Source of the DNA: Carboxylicivirga sp.
GTDB taxonomy: Bacteria > Bacteroidota > Bacteroidia > Bacteroidales > Marinilabiliaceae
NCBI GenBank assembly: GCA_025210475.1
Contig: JAOARW010000053.1
Coordinates: forward strand, 186,001-250,000
DNA length: 64,000 bases
Direction of reading: 5' to 3'
Made by a program: the position numbers and the translations under genes
In this document: positions 17,793 to 25,986 of the stretch, piece by piece
Layout of the letters: the number at the start of each line of letters is the position of its first letter
How positions within the stretch are numbered: position 1 is the first letter of the stretch
The notes under the pieces: generated by a model
The model's input: only the letters and a program-made list of their open reading frames with translations
Told to the model about the DNA's origin: nothing
The model's database searches: none

Positions 17793-18791
17793 ATGACACG
17801 AAAGGAGCTGACGCAGGTTTTTGATGCATTTGATCAGATGCACATCTTAATTATTGGCGATGTAATGATTGATTCGTACCTCTGGGGCGATGTCAATCGG
17901 ATATCTCCTGAAGCTCCAGTGCCAATTTTAGCTACTACCGGGCGTGAAAACCGATTAGGTGGCGCAGCCAATGTGGCACTCAATATCCAATCGCTGGGTG
18001 CCAAACCTATTCTGTGCTCGGTTATTGCCAATGATGAGGCCGGTGAAAATTTCCGTCACTTATTGTCAGAAAATAACCTGACTGAGCAGGGAATTATTTC
18101 AGCTAGTCAGCGCAAAACGACCATTAAAACCCGAATCATCAGTCAAAATCAGCATTTGTTAAGAATCGATGAGGAAGAATGCAGTCCGTTGGATACATCG
18201 CTTGAGCAAAAGCTTCAGGCACACATCGAAGATTTGTTGAATACCTTCCGGATCGATGCCATTATTTTTGAAGATTACGACAAGGGTGTTCTAACGCCCT
18301 CAACTATTCAGGCGACCATTCAACTGGCCCAGGATAAGGGTGTTCCAACTTTGGTTGATCCTAAGAAACGAAATTTCCTGGCTTATCAGGGTGTTACCTT
18401 TTTTAAGCCAAATTTAAAAGAATTCAAAGAAGGTGCTAAGCTTGATGTAAGTGCCAATGATCAAGACGGTTTAAGGATAGCTGCTTCCGATTTTGTTAAG
18501 GAGCAAAATATCAGGCATTTTATGGTAACCATGGCCGAAAAAGGGGTGATGGTTTTAGATAAAAGCCAGCATCACTTTATTCCGGCAGAAATTCGCGATA
18601 TATCAGATGTGTCGGGTGCGGGAGATACGGTGATTAGTGTGAGTGCGCTTTGTTTGGCCTCGGGTCTCGATCAGAAATTAGTGGCCGGCATTGCCAACAT
18701 GGCAGGTGGTCTGGTTTGTGAGCATCCGGGAGTTGTTCCGATTGATAAACAGGAGCTATTGGAAGAGTGTTTCGAAAAATTGACGCAATAG
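17793..18791 (+). CDS. rfaE1: D-glycero-beta-D-manno-heptose-7-phosphate kinase (RfaE domain I)
   Basis: Phosphorylates heptose 7-phosphate at C1 for ADP-heptose, a precursor of LPS core. The 332-residue PfkB-type sugar kinase corresponds to the first half of HldE; the nucleotidyltransferase half is absent, as usual in Bacteroidota. Motifs: ILIIGDVMIDSYLWGDV near the start, GGAANVALNIQSLG, LVDPKKRN and the anion-hole/catalytic GAGDTVISV. It works in the same pathway as gmhA at 49008, far away in this window. Confidence 0.9.
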   Translation: MTRKELTQVFDAFDQMHILIIGDVMIDSYLWGDVNRISPEAPVPILATTGRENRLGGAANVALNIQSLGAKPILCSVIANDEAGENFRHLLSENNLTEQGIISASQRKTTIKTRIISQNQHLLRIDEEECSPLDTSLEQKLQAHIEDLLNTFRIDAIIFEDYDKGVLTPSTIQATIQLAQDKGVPTLVDPKKRNFLAYQGVTFFKPNLKEFKEGAKLDVSANDQDGLRIAASDFVKEQNIRHFMVTMAEKGVMVLDKSQHHFIPAEIRDISDVSGAGDTVISVSALCLASGLDQKLVAGIANMAGGLVCEHPGVVPIDKQELLEECFEKLTQ

Positions 18792-18925
18792 ACTCAAAAA
18801 AATTGAAACATCAGGTATTTTTATGCGTAGCTAGCCTATATATTTGAGAAAATTTTATCTTTGGCTTTCAGAAGAAAAATAACCATTTTGTAGCCCTTAA
18901 TTTCAACTTTAAAAAACACCTTAAT

Positions 18926-19705
18926 ATGGCGAAAATAATTGCTCTTGCAAATCAAAAAGGAGGAGTTGGCAAAACAACGACAGCAATAAACCTGGCTGCA
19001 AGTTTGGCTGTTTTAGAATACAACGTTTTAATTGTAGACGCCGATCCACAGGCCAATGCAACCTCTGGTCTGGGATTTGATTTAAGAGAAGTTGAAAACA
19101 GCATTTACGAGTGCATCATCGATGGCACCGATCCGAAGGAAGCTACATTAGAAACTGAAATTGATCATTTGCATGTACTGCCATCTCACATCGATTTGGT
19201 AGGTGCTGAAATAGAAATGCTGAATCTGCCAGAGCGTGAGAAGGTTTTAAGTAAGGTGTTGGAGCAAGTGCGCGATTCATATGATTTTATTTTAATTGAC
19301 TGTTCGCCATCATTGGGTTTAATTACTGTTAATGCCTTAACGGCTGCCGACTCAGTGATTATCCCGGTACAATGTGAATATTTCGCCCTCGAAGGACTTG
19401 GTAAGTTATTAAATACAATAAAAATCATTCAGAGCCGTTTAAATCCGGAGTTGGAGATAGAAGGCTTCCTTTTAACCATGTATGATTCTCGTTTAAACCT
19501 ATCCAATCAGGTAGTGGAAGAAGTACAGCGTCATTTCCAGGATATGGTATTCGAAACCTTGGTGTCGCGTAACATTAAACTGAGTGAGGCTCCTAGCTAC
19601 GGTAAGGCTGTTGTAATGTACGATGCCACATCGAAAGGAGCAATTAACTACCTGAACTTAGCACGAGAACTTTTAAAGAAAAACAACCTGGCAGTAAAAA
19701 GCTAA
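18926..19705 (+). CDS. parA: chromosome partitioning ATPase ParA (Soj)
   Basis: Walker-type ATPase that moves ParB-parS complexes during chromosome segregation. At 259 residues it is a short ParA/Soj without an N-terminal DNA-binding extension. Motifs: NQKGGVGKTTTAIN (deviant Walker A, residues 8-21), VDADPQANAT (switch I/A') and ILIDCSPSLG (Walker B). parB begins 43 bp downstream. A TATCTTTG at 18856-18863 may be its -7 box. No parS palindrome was seen in the window. Confidence 0.96.
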   Translation: MAKIIALANQKGGVGKTTTAINLAASLAVLEYNVLIVDADPQANATSGLGFDLREVENSIYECIIDGTDPKEATLETEIDHLHVLPSHIDLVGAEIEMLNLPEREKVLSKVLEQVRDSYDFILIDCSPSLGLITVNALTAADSVIIPVQCEYFALEGLGKLLNTIKIIQSRLNPELEIEGFLLTMYDSRLNLSNQVVEEVQRHFQDMVFETLVSRNIKLSEAPSYGKAVVMYDATSKGAINYLNLARELLKKNNLAVKS

Positions 19706-19748
19706 TAAAAGCAAACGAATTACCAGATATTAACAGGAATTAAAAAAA

Positions 19749-20633
19749 ATGGCAAGAAAAAACGCTTTAGGACGTGGATTGGGAGCATTAATTGAAAATG
19801 CTGATGAAGTAACTCATAAGAGGGAAACAAAGCCAGCTGCATCAATTAATGAAATTGATATTGACAAAATTGAAGTTAATCCCTGGCAGCCACGAACCAA
19901 ATTTGATCAGGAGCGTTTAAATGAACTTTCCGAATCGATCAAGCAGATTGGCATTGTACAGCCTCTAACCCTGCGTAAGATCGGACCGGATAAGTACCAG
20001 TTGATTGCCGGTGAACGTCGATACAGGGCGTCGAAACTGGCAGGCCTTACAAAGGTACCGGCCTATATTCGCACGGCGGATGATGACACCATGCTGGAAA
20101 TGGCATTGGTTGAAAACATTCAGCGCGAAGACCTCGATCCGATTGAAGTTGCCATTAGTTACCAGCGTCTGATTGAAGAGTGTAAGTTAACACAGGAAAG
20201 CATGTCGGAGCGTGTTGGTAAAAAGCGATCAACCATTGCCAACTACCTGCGTTTGCTAAAATTGCCGGCCGAAGTACAGCTGGGACTGGTTGAAAAACAA
20301 ATTGGTATGGGACATGCCCGCGCAATTATCAGCGTAGAAGATCCCAATGCACAATTAATGATCTTCGACGAAACCATTAAAAACGATCTTTCGGTTCGAA
20401 AGGTGGAACAAATGGTGCGCGACCTTAATAATGGTGTTGACAATAAAAAGCCATCCAAATCGAAAGCAAATCTACCAGAAGAATACGAGACTTTAAAGTC
20501 TCAATTGTCAACGTTCTTTAGAACTAATATTCAATTCTCCCGTAAAGACAATGGAAAGGGTAAAATCGTGATTCCATTTGGCTCTGACGATGAATTGGAA
20601 AAAATTATCAGCATTCTGGATAAAGCAAAATAA
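19749..20633 (+). CDS. parB: chromosome partitioning protein ParB (Spo0J)
   Basis: CTP-dependent clamp that binds parS. The 294-residue protein has the N-terminal ParA-stimulating start ARKNALGRGLGALI, the CTPase domain with NPWQPRTKFDQERL and GERRYRASKLAG (CTP-binding), and LVENIQREDLDPIEVA leading to a helix-turn-helix (KLTQESMSERVGKKRSTIAN). The C-terminal part is a dimerisation domain. It lies between parA and the DUF5683 gene (33-bp gap). Confidence 0.96.
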   Translation: MARKNALGRGLGALIENADEVTHKRETKPAASINEIDIDKIEVNPWQPRTKFDQERLNELSESIKQIGIVQPLTLRKIGPDKYQLIAGERRYRASKLAGLTKVPAYIRTADDDTMLEMALVENIQREDLDPIEVAISYQRLIEECKLTQESMSERVGKKRSTIANYLRLLKLPAEVQLGLVEKQIGMGHARAIISVEDPNAQLMIFDETIKNDLSVRKVEQMVRDLNNGVDNKKPSKSKANLPEEYETLKSQLSTFFRTNIQFSRKDNGKGKIVIPFGSDDELEKIISILDKAK

Positions 20634-20666
20634 TAACAGTTTATTTGCTTGTAATAGACTTTGATT

Positions 20667-21326
20667 TTGACCACAAAGAAGAAATATTATAGCCAACTAT
20701 GGTGCTTGGTGATATTGATGTGCGCATCATTTTCGCTCAATGCCCAACGTAAGGATAATTACATTGCCGGTGGCGATACATTAGTACTGCAGGAAGGTGT
20801 GCAAATAGATGCACCTGTAGTAGAGAAAAAGCATTCGCCTCATAAAGCCTCGTTTTATGCTGCCATATTACCGGGGCTAGGTCAGGCTTACAACAAAAAA
20901 TATTGGAAGATTCCACTCTTGTATGCCGGTATTGGCGGTGTGGCATATGCCATTCATTTTAATTCAAAATATTATAACGATTATAAATCGGCCTATCGCG
21001 ATTTTATTATTCGCGATCCCGGAAATAAGAGTTACCTGGAATTTATTCCACCCGGATTAACTGAAGAGCAGATCTATGGTGAATACGAACAATGGTTCGA
21101 AGAAGCACTCAACAGTAAAAAGCAATATTATCGCCGTTATCGTGATTTGAGTTATATCGGAATGGTGGGAATCTACGTTATTCAGATTGTGGATGCCGCC
21201 GTTGATGCTCATTTTTATAACTTTAGTATTAGCGATGACCTAAGTATGCAAGTTAAACCTTCAATGATGGCACCTGCTCCCGGTGAGTATGCCGGACTGG
21301 GTTTAAAGTTGAAATTTAAATTTTAG
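20667..21326 (+). CDS. DUF5683 membrane protein, TTG start
   Basis: A 219-residue protein of unknown function. Signal peptide: TTKKKYYSQLWCLVILMCAS, ending near FSLNAQ. The DUF5683 core SFYAAILPGLGQAYNKKYWK is followed by two membrane-like segments (about 80-100 and 165-185) and a C-terminal tail ending LGLKLKFKF. There is no ATG that would keep the signal peptide: the frame is stopped at 20655 and the only candidates are TTG at 20661 and 20667. I chose 20667. It sits between parB and the lytic transglycosylase. Confidence 0.8.
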   Translation: MTTKKKYYSQLWCLVILMCASFSLNAQRKDNYIAGGDTLVLQEGVQIDAPVVEKKHSPHKASFYAAILPGLGQAYNKKYWKIPLLYAGIGGVAYAIHFNSKYYNDYKSAYRDFIIRDPGNKSYLEFIPPGLTEEQIYGEYEQWFEEALNSKKQYYRRYRDLSYIGMVGIYVIQIVDAAVDAHFYNFSISDDLSMQVKPSMMAPAPGEYAGLGLKLKFKF

Positions 21327-21331
21327 TGATT

Positions 21332-22873
21332 ATGCAAAAGGTGAAGAAGCTGGCCTTACTGGCTTGTATGATGATAGTTGGAGGTGTGATGGTCGCACAA
21401 AGTGAAGTTGATTCAATTCCTGAAGCAAATACGCCACCCTATTTGGAAGAGTGCCTCGATAGCTTATTAAATCAATGGTACATTAATAAGGCACCGAATC
21501 ATCTTGTGCCCGATTCAATTGAAGGCCTTGCCAGTGTTGGTAAATTGCCCGATTCTGTTTACATTGAACGGATAGCGGCCATAAACTCGCCAATGCCGTA
21601 TACTTACAACTCAATTGTTAAAAATCACATCGAGTTATATACAGTTCGCAGACGAGAACTGGTACAAAATATGCTTGGCCTGTCTGAGTATTATTTCCCC
21701 CTGTTTGAGCAGGAATTGGATGCCCGACAAATGCCACTGGAACTGAAATATTTGCCAATCATCGAATCGGCTTTAAATCCAAGAGCGTACTCAAGGGCTG
21801 GAGCATCGGGCTTGTGGCAATTTATGTATTACACAGGAAGGCAATACGGCTTAACCATCAACTCCTATGTTGATGAAAGGCGTGATCCTTACAAATCAAC
21901 TGTGGCGGCCATTAACTTTTTGGACGATTTATATGCCATTTATAAAGACTGGTTTTTGGTTATTGCAGCCTATAACTGCGGTCCAGGTAATGTGAATAAG
22001 GCAATTCGTCGTTCTGGTGGTAAGCGCGATTTCTGGAAAATTTATTATCACCTGCCAAGAGAGACTCGTGGTTATGTTCCAGCTTTTATTGCGGCTACCT
22101 ATACCTTTATGTACGCCAAAGAACACAACCTGTATGCCAATCCAAATAACTTGCCGGTGGTCACCGATACCATCTCTGTAAATCAGGCCATTCATTTTAA
22201 ACAAGTGGCAGAGATGTTAGATGTTAACATGGATTATTTAAGAAGCCTGAATCCACAGTATCGTAAAGATTTAATACCATCGGGTAGTGATTTTGCATTG
22301 CGTTTGGCGATGAATGATGCTTCTGAGTTTGCGGCGATGGAGGATTCCATTTATGCCTTTAAGCGCAACACTTATTTTGTAAACGGGAAAACAACGGTAA
22401 AACCGCAATATTCGACTTATACCCCGGATATTCCGAAAAACAAAGCCACCGTTTATTACACTGTAAAATCAGGCGATGCTGTTGGACTAATTGCCGATTG
22501 GTATGATGTAAGAACATCTGATCTAAGATACTGGAATAATATTCGACGCAATGTTATTCGGGTAGGACAGAAGCTACGCATCTATGTGCCAAAGAATAAA
22601 ACAGATTATTATGGACGAATTAACGACATGGCTTATGCCGATAAACAACGATTAAGCAGTAAGTCTGTTACTTCCAATCCATCTAAGCCAAAGAAAAACG
22701 GACCAGTCGACCCGAATTATGAATATTACACGGTTCGTTCGGGAGATAACCTGTGGTCCATTGCTAAAAAGTACAGTGGTATTTCCAATACCGATATTAT
22801 GGAGTTAAATGGTTTATCAACTTCATCGAAGCTCTGGATCGGACAAAAGCTTAAAATTAAACCAAAGTCATAG
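21332..22873 (+). CDS. MltD-like lytic transglycosylase with two LysM domains
   Basis: Cleaves peptidoglycan glycan strands in the periplasm. From ATG 21332 it has 513 residues: signal peptide (ending GVMVAQSE), an SLT domain with catalytic Glu in LPIIESALNPRAYSRAGA and GLWQFMYYTGRQYGL (about 140-180), AAYNCGPGNVNKAI, then two LysM modules (YTVKSGDAVGLIADWYDV and YTVRSGDNLWSIAKKYSG) that bind peptidoglycan. It starts within a few bases of the DUF5683 stop and ends at a strong terminator. The next two genes encode a candidate O-acylation system. Confidence 0.92.
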   Translation: MQKVKKLALLACMMIVGGVMVAQSEVDSIPEANTPPYLEECLDSLLNQWYINKAPNHLVPDSIEGLASVGKLPDSVYIERIAAINSPMPYTYNSIVKNHIELYTVRRRELVQNMLGLSEYYFPLFEQELDARQMPLELKYLPIIESALNPRAYSRAGASGLWQFMYYTGRQYGLTINSYVDERRDPYKSTVAAINFLDDLYAIYKDWFLVIAAYNCGPGNVNKAIRRSGGKRDFWKIYYHLPRETRGYVPAFIAATYTFMYAKEHNLYANPNNLPVVTDTISVNQAIHFKQVAEMLDVNMDYLRSLNPQYRKDLIPSGSDFALRLAMNDASEFAAMEDSIYAFKRNTYFVNGKTTVKPQYSTYTPDIPKNKATVYYTVKSGDAVGLIADWYDVRTSDLRYWNNIRRNVIRVGQKLRIYVPKNKTDYYGRINDMAYADKQRLSSKSVTSNPSKPKKNGPVDPNYEYYTVRSGDNLWSIAKKYSGISNTDIMELNGLSTSSKLWIGQKLKIKPKS

Positions 22874-22891
22874 AACGACAATAAGATACTT

Positions 22892-22936
22892 CAAGGGGTG
22901 GATAGATAGTGTTTATCCACCCCTTGTTTAGTTTAT
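22892..22936 (+). terminator. intrinsic terminator after the lytic transglycosylase
   Basis: A perfect 13-bp stem, CAAGGGGTGGATA (22892-22904) / TATCCACCCCTTG (22914-22926), with a 9-nt loop, followed by TTTAGTTTATT. It lies 19 bp after the stop codon and closes the par-mlt transcript. Confidence 0.88.
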
Positions 22937-22974
22937 TAGCAGATATTTCTTATTTTACAACAAATTAATAACCT

Positions 22975-24378
22975 ATGCACCAGCAGATTCGCATTTTCAT
23001 CTATTTTGGTCTGATTATGGCGATTGCTTTGGTTCTTTCGAAATATCTTCCCATCAGTTATCAACCGGCCAATTGGCGGATCAGTCAGGTTGAAGAACCG
23101 GTAATTGCGGATATTGATTCTGTAAAAAAGACTCCTAGTGAAGTGGTGGATAGCATCGAAAAAGTTGTTGAAGCACCAAATCTTTTGAAGGATACCATTA
23201 TTGAGAAGCATTTCCTGACTTGTTCGTCCTTATTTCTTGATCAATTAAATAAGCTTCATCAGGAACTGGTTGTTGCAAAAGATTCCAATAGAAACATTCG
23301 AATATTGCATTATGGAGATTCGCAAATAGAGGGCGATCGAATAACGGCCCGGATACGGCAATCGTTTCAGAATCGCTTTGGAGGCAGTGGCCCGGGCTTG
23401 ACAACCGTTTACGATCCTCAGCGCCTGAATCCATCTGTTTGGATCGACAGCAAAGGAGACTGGAAGATTCACAATGTTTATAGCCGGCGCAACAAATTAC
23501 CCAATAAGCAATATGGATTAATGGGACGGACGGCCAGCCTCCAGGCTTCTACGAAAGGTGAGTTCCGTATGAGTCCAAGTAAGTGGGCTGAGTCGCATGC
23601 GGCTAACTATCAAAAGATTCGCTTGTTTATTGTGCCGCATAAAGATACCGTTTTAATCAAGGGGCAGATAAAAGAGACGGAGGTGATTAATGATTCTTTG
23701 GTTCCTTCGTCTGATCTGACAGAGATAAACTGGGTTTTCGAACAGCTATCTCCCCGATTAAAGATAGAATTGGAAAGTAAGCAAGCCATTCATATTCTTG
23801 GCTGTGCCTTGGATAGTACTTGTGGTGTATCCGTTGATAACATTGCTTTGCGTGGACAAAGTTCGCCAATGTTTCATCAAACCAATGCTGACTTATTTAC
23901 CGCCATGGGTGAGCATTTAAACATTCGCCTGGTAATGCTGCAATTTGGAACCAATGTTATTCCAACTGTCGATACCAACTATCACTTTTATAAGGTGCAA
24001 TTGGCCAAGCAGTTTGATTTATTAAAGAAGTACTTGCCTGGAATACCTGTTATTGTGATTGGAATTACGGATGCAGCTCATTTCTCCGATGGTAAATTAG
24101 TGGCCTATGATCACCTTCACCGGATTCGTGATGCACAAAAGGCCGTGACTTTGGAATACGACTTTGCTTTCTTTGATTTATATGAAGCGATGGGTGGATC
24201 GGGCTCGATCATTGAATGGAGCAAAAAATCACCTCGCTGGGCTTTAACCGACTACATTCATTTATCGAGGCGGGGAGGGGAAGAAGCTGCTTCGTATATC
24301 ACTAAAGCTTTGTGGCAGCATTTTAATGAGTATGAGAAGATGGATTCAAGTTTAGTAACTCAGAACAGTAAATTATGA
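22975..24378 (+). CDS. membrane-anchored SGNH hydrolase-fold protein
   Basis: A 467-residue protein with one N-terminal membrane anchor (residues 7-23) and a periplasmic SGNH/GDSL fold. Block I is HYGDSQIEGDR with nucleophile Ser116; block III QFGTNV supplies the oxyanion Asn; block V DYIHLSRRG supplies Asp426 and His429. A low-complexity linker joins anchor and catalytic part. It overlaps the MBOAT gene by 4 bp. This is the AlgJ/AlgX or PatB-like partner of an MBOAT acyltransferase, transferring (or removing) acetyl groups on a cell-envelope polysaccharide. Confidence 0.85.
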   Translation: MHQQIRIFIYFGLIMAIALVLSKYLPISYQPANWRISQVEEPVIADIDSVKKTPSEVVDSIEKVVEAPNLLKDTIIEKHFLTCSSLFLDQLNKLHQELVVAKDSNRNIRILHYGDSQIEGDRITARIRQSFQNRFGGSGPGLTTVYDPQRLNPSVWIDSKGDWKIHNVYSRRNKLPNKQYGLMGRTASLQASTKGEFRMSPSKWAESHAANYQKIRLFIVPHKDTVLIKGQIKETEVINDSLVPSSDLTEINWVFEQLSPRLKIELESKQAIHILGCALDSTCGVSVDNIALRGQSSPMFHQTNADLFTAMGEHLNIRLVMLQFGTNVIPTVDTNYHFYKVQLAKQFDLLKKYLPGIPVIVIGITDAAHFSDGKLVAYDHLHRIRDAQKAVTLEYDFAFFDLYEAMGGSGSIIEWSKKSPRWALTDYIHLSRRGGEEAASYITKALWQHFNEYEKMDSSLVTQNSKL

Positions 24379-25877
24379 AAGAGTTATTAAATCATATAAG
24401 CGGCCAGTCCGATCTGTTTTTGTTTAGCCATGTGGCTTTTTGGTATTTCTTTGGTGCTATTTTGCTATTCAATCTGATATTGCAAAAAAAGAGAAGCCTT
24501 AGAATCTCATTCCTATTTATGGCCAGTTTGTATTTTTATTACAAAACTGGTGGTTATTTCTTTTGCTTGTTAATTTTTTCAACATTAACCGACTATAGCA
24601 TTGGATTGGCATTGCAGAAGTTTTCAAGACAATGGGTACGGCGACTGTTTTTAACACTGAGCCTCATTGTTAATTTATCCGTATTAGCCTATTTCAAATA
24701 CACCTACTTTATTGTTGATATTCTGGAGGGATTATATGGAACAGAGATTGAAACCTACGATTATCTGGCAGCTGCTTTTAATCACTTGAGTGGATCAAAC
24801 TTCAGCATTGAATCCATTACATTGCCCATCGGCATATCCTTCTTTACTTTTCAAACAATTAGCTATACCGTTGATGTTTATCGCCGACAATTAAAACCCG
24901 TTCGTAATATTATCGATTTTGGATTTTATGTATCCTTTTTTCCGCAGTTGATCGCCGGGCCAATTGTTCGCGCCCAACATTTTATTCCACAGATATATAA
25001 GAAACTGGTTTTATCGGAGAAATGGATCTGGTGGGCCATTTTATTGATAACAGGTGGCTTATTTAAAAAACTTGTTATTTCCGATTTTATTTCGGTCAAT
25101 TTTGTCGACCGTGTTTTTGAACATCCAATATCTTACTCAGGCTTTGAGGTTATTGTGGCGGTTTATGGCTATGCATTACAAATCTATTGCGACTTTTCGG
25201 GCTATACGGATATTGCTTTGGGAGTCGCTCTCTTGTTAGGATTTCGCTTACCAAAAAACTTTAATCATCCATATAAAGCAAGCTCAATAAGTGACTTTTG
25301 GAGACGTTGGCACATGAGTTTGTCCTCCTGGTTAAGGGATTACTTATACATTCCATTGGGAGGTAATCGAAAAGGCATCATACGTACATTTATTAATTTA
25401 TTGCTTACAATGCTTTTGGGTGGCTTGTGGCATGGAGCTGCTCTCAAGTTTATAATATGGGGTGGGTTACATGGAATTGGATTAATCATCAATAAAGGAA
25501 TCAACAAGGTGATTAAAACCGATAATGGCTTCATTCGTTCATTGGGATGGTTAATAACGTTTCATTTTGTTGTCTTAACATGGATAGTTTTTCGGGTTGA
25601 TTCTTTGGAAAACGCCCAGATTATTTTTGATCGCATTCTTCATACAAGTTCTGTGCTAAATGTTGTGGAGGTTGTTAAAGCCACGCCTTATTTATTTTTA
25701 TTATTAATAATTGGTTTTAGTCTTCATTGGCTGCCCGATAAATTCCGTTTAAGAATAAAAGTGAATATTATTCTGGCACCAATATGGTTAAAAATCGCCT
25801 TGTTTTCAGGCGTGTTGTACCTTATTTATTCCCTTCACCAAAGCACACTCCTACCTTTTATTTATTTCCGATTTTAA
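24375..25877 (+). CDS. MBOAT family O-acyltransferase (AlgI/PatA-like)
   Basis: A polytopic 500-residue inner-membrane protein with about 10 hydrophobic segments. Motifs: PIGISFFTFQTISYTVDVYR, YCDFSGYTDIALG, the DFWRRWHMSLSSWLRDYLYI segment and catalytic His353 in GGLWHGAALKF. AlgI-type proteins pass acetyl groups across the membrane to a periplasmic SGNH partner, here the gene just upstream (4-bp overlap). The acceptor is not known; peptidoglycan is attractive because a lytic transglycosylase precedes the pair. Confidence 0.92.
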   Translation: MKELLNHISGQSDLFLFSHVAFWYFFGAILLFNLILQKKRSLRISFLFMASLYFYYKTGGYFFCLLIFSTLTDYSIGLALQKFSRQWVRRLFLTLSLIVNLSVLAYFKYTYFIVDILEGLYGTEIETYDYLAAAFNHLSGSNFSIESITLPIGISFFTFQTISYTVDVYRRQLKPVRNIIDFGFYVSFFPQLIAGPIVRAQHFIPQIYKKLVLSEKWIWWAILLITGGLFKKLVISDFISVNFVDRVFEHPISYSGFEVIVAVYGYALQIYCDFSGYTDIALGVALLLGFRLPKNFNHPYKASSISDFWRRWHMSLSSWLRDYLYIPLGGNRKGIIRTFINLLLTMLLGGLWHGAALKFIIWGGLHGIGLIINKGINKVIKTDNGFIRSLGWLITFHFVVLTWIVFRVDSLENAQIIFDRILHTSSVLNVVEVVKATPYLFLLLIIGFSLHWLPDKFRLRIKVNIILAPIWLKIALFSGVLYLIYSLHQSTLLPFIYFRF

Positions 25878-25986
25878 TTGGTCCAATAACCTATTATCGA
25901 ATAATAAACAATATTAGGCCAATTTGTCAAAAGTCATTTGTTAAGCTAATACAAATAGGGTATATTTAACTGTTAATTAAAAACCT

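Noticed and set aside
18926..20633. parS site near parAB
   Set aside because: No TGTTTCACGTGAAACA-like palindrome was found; CCACGTGG at 2431-2438 inside proC does not fit the flanks.
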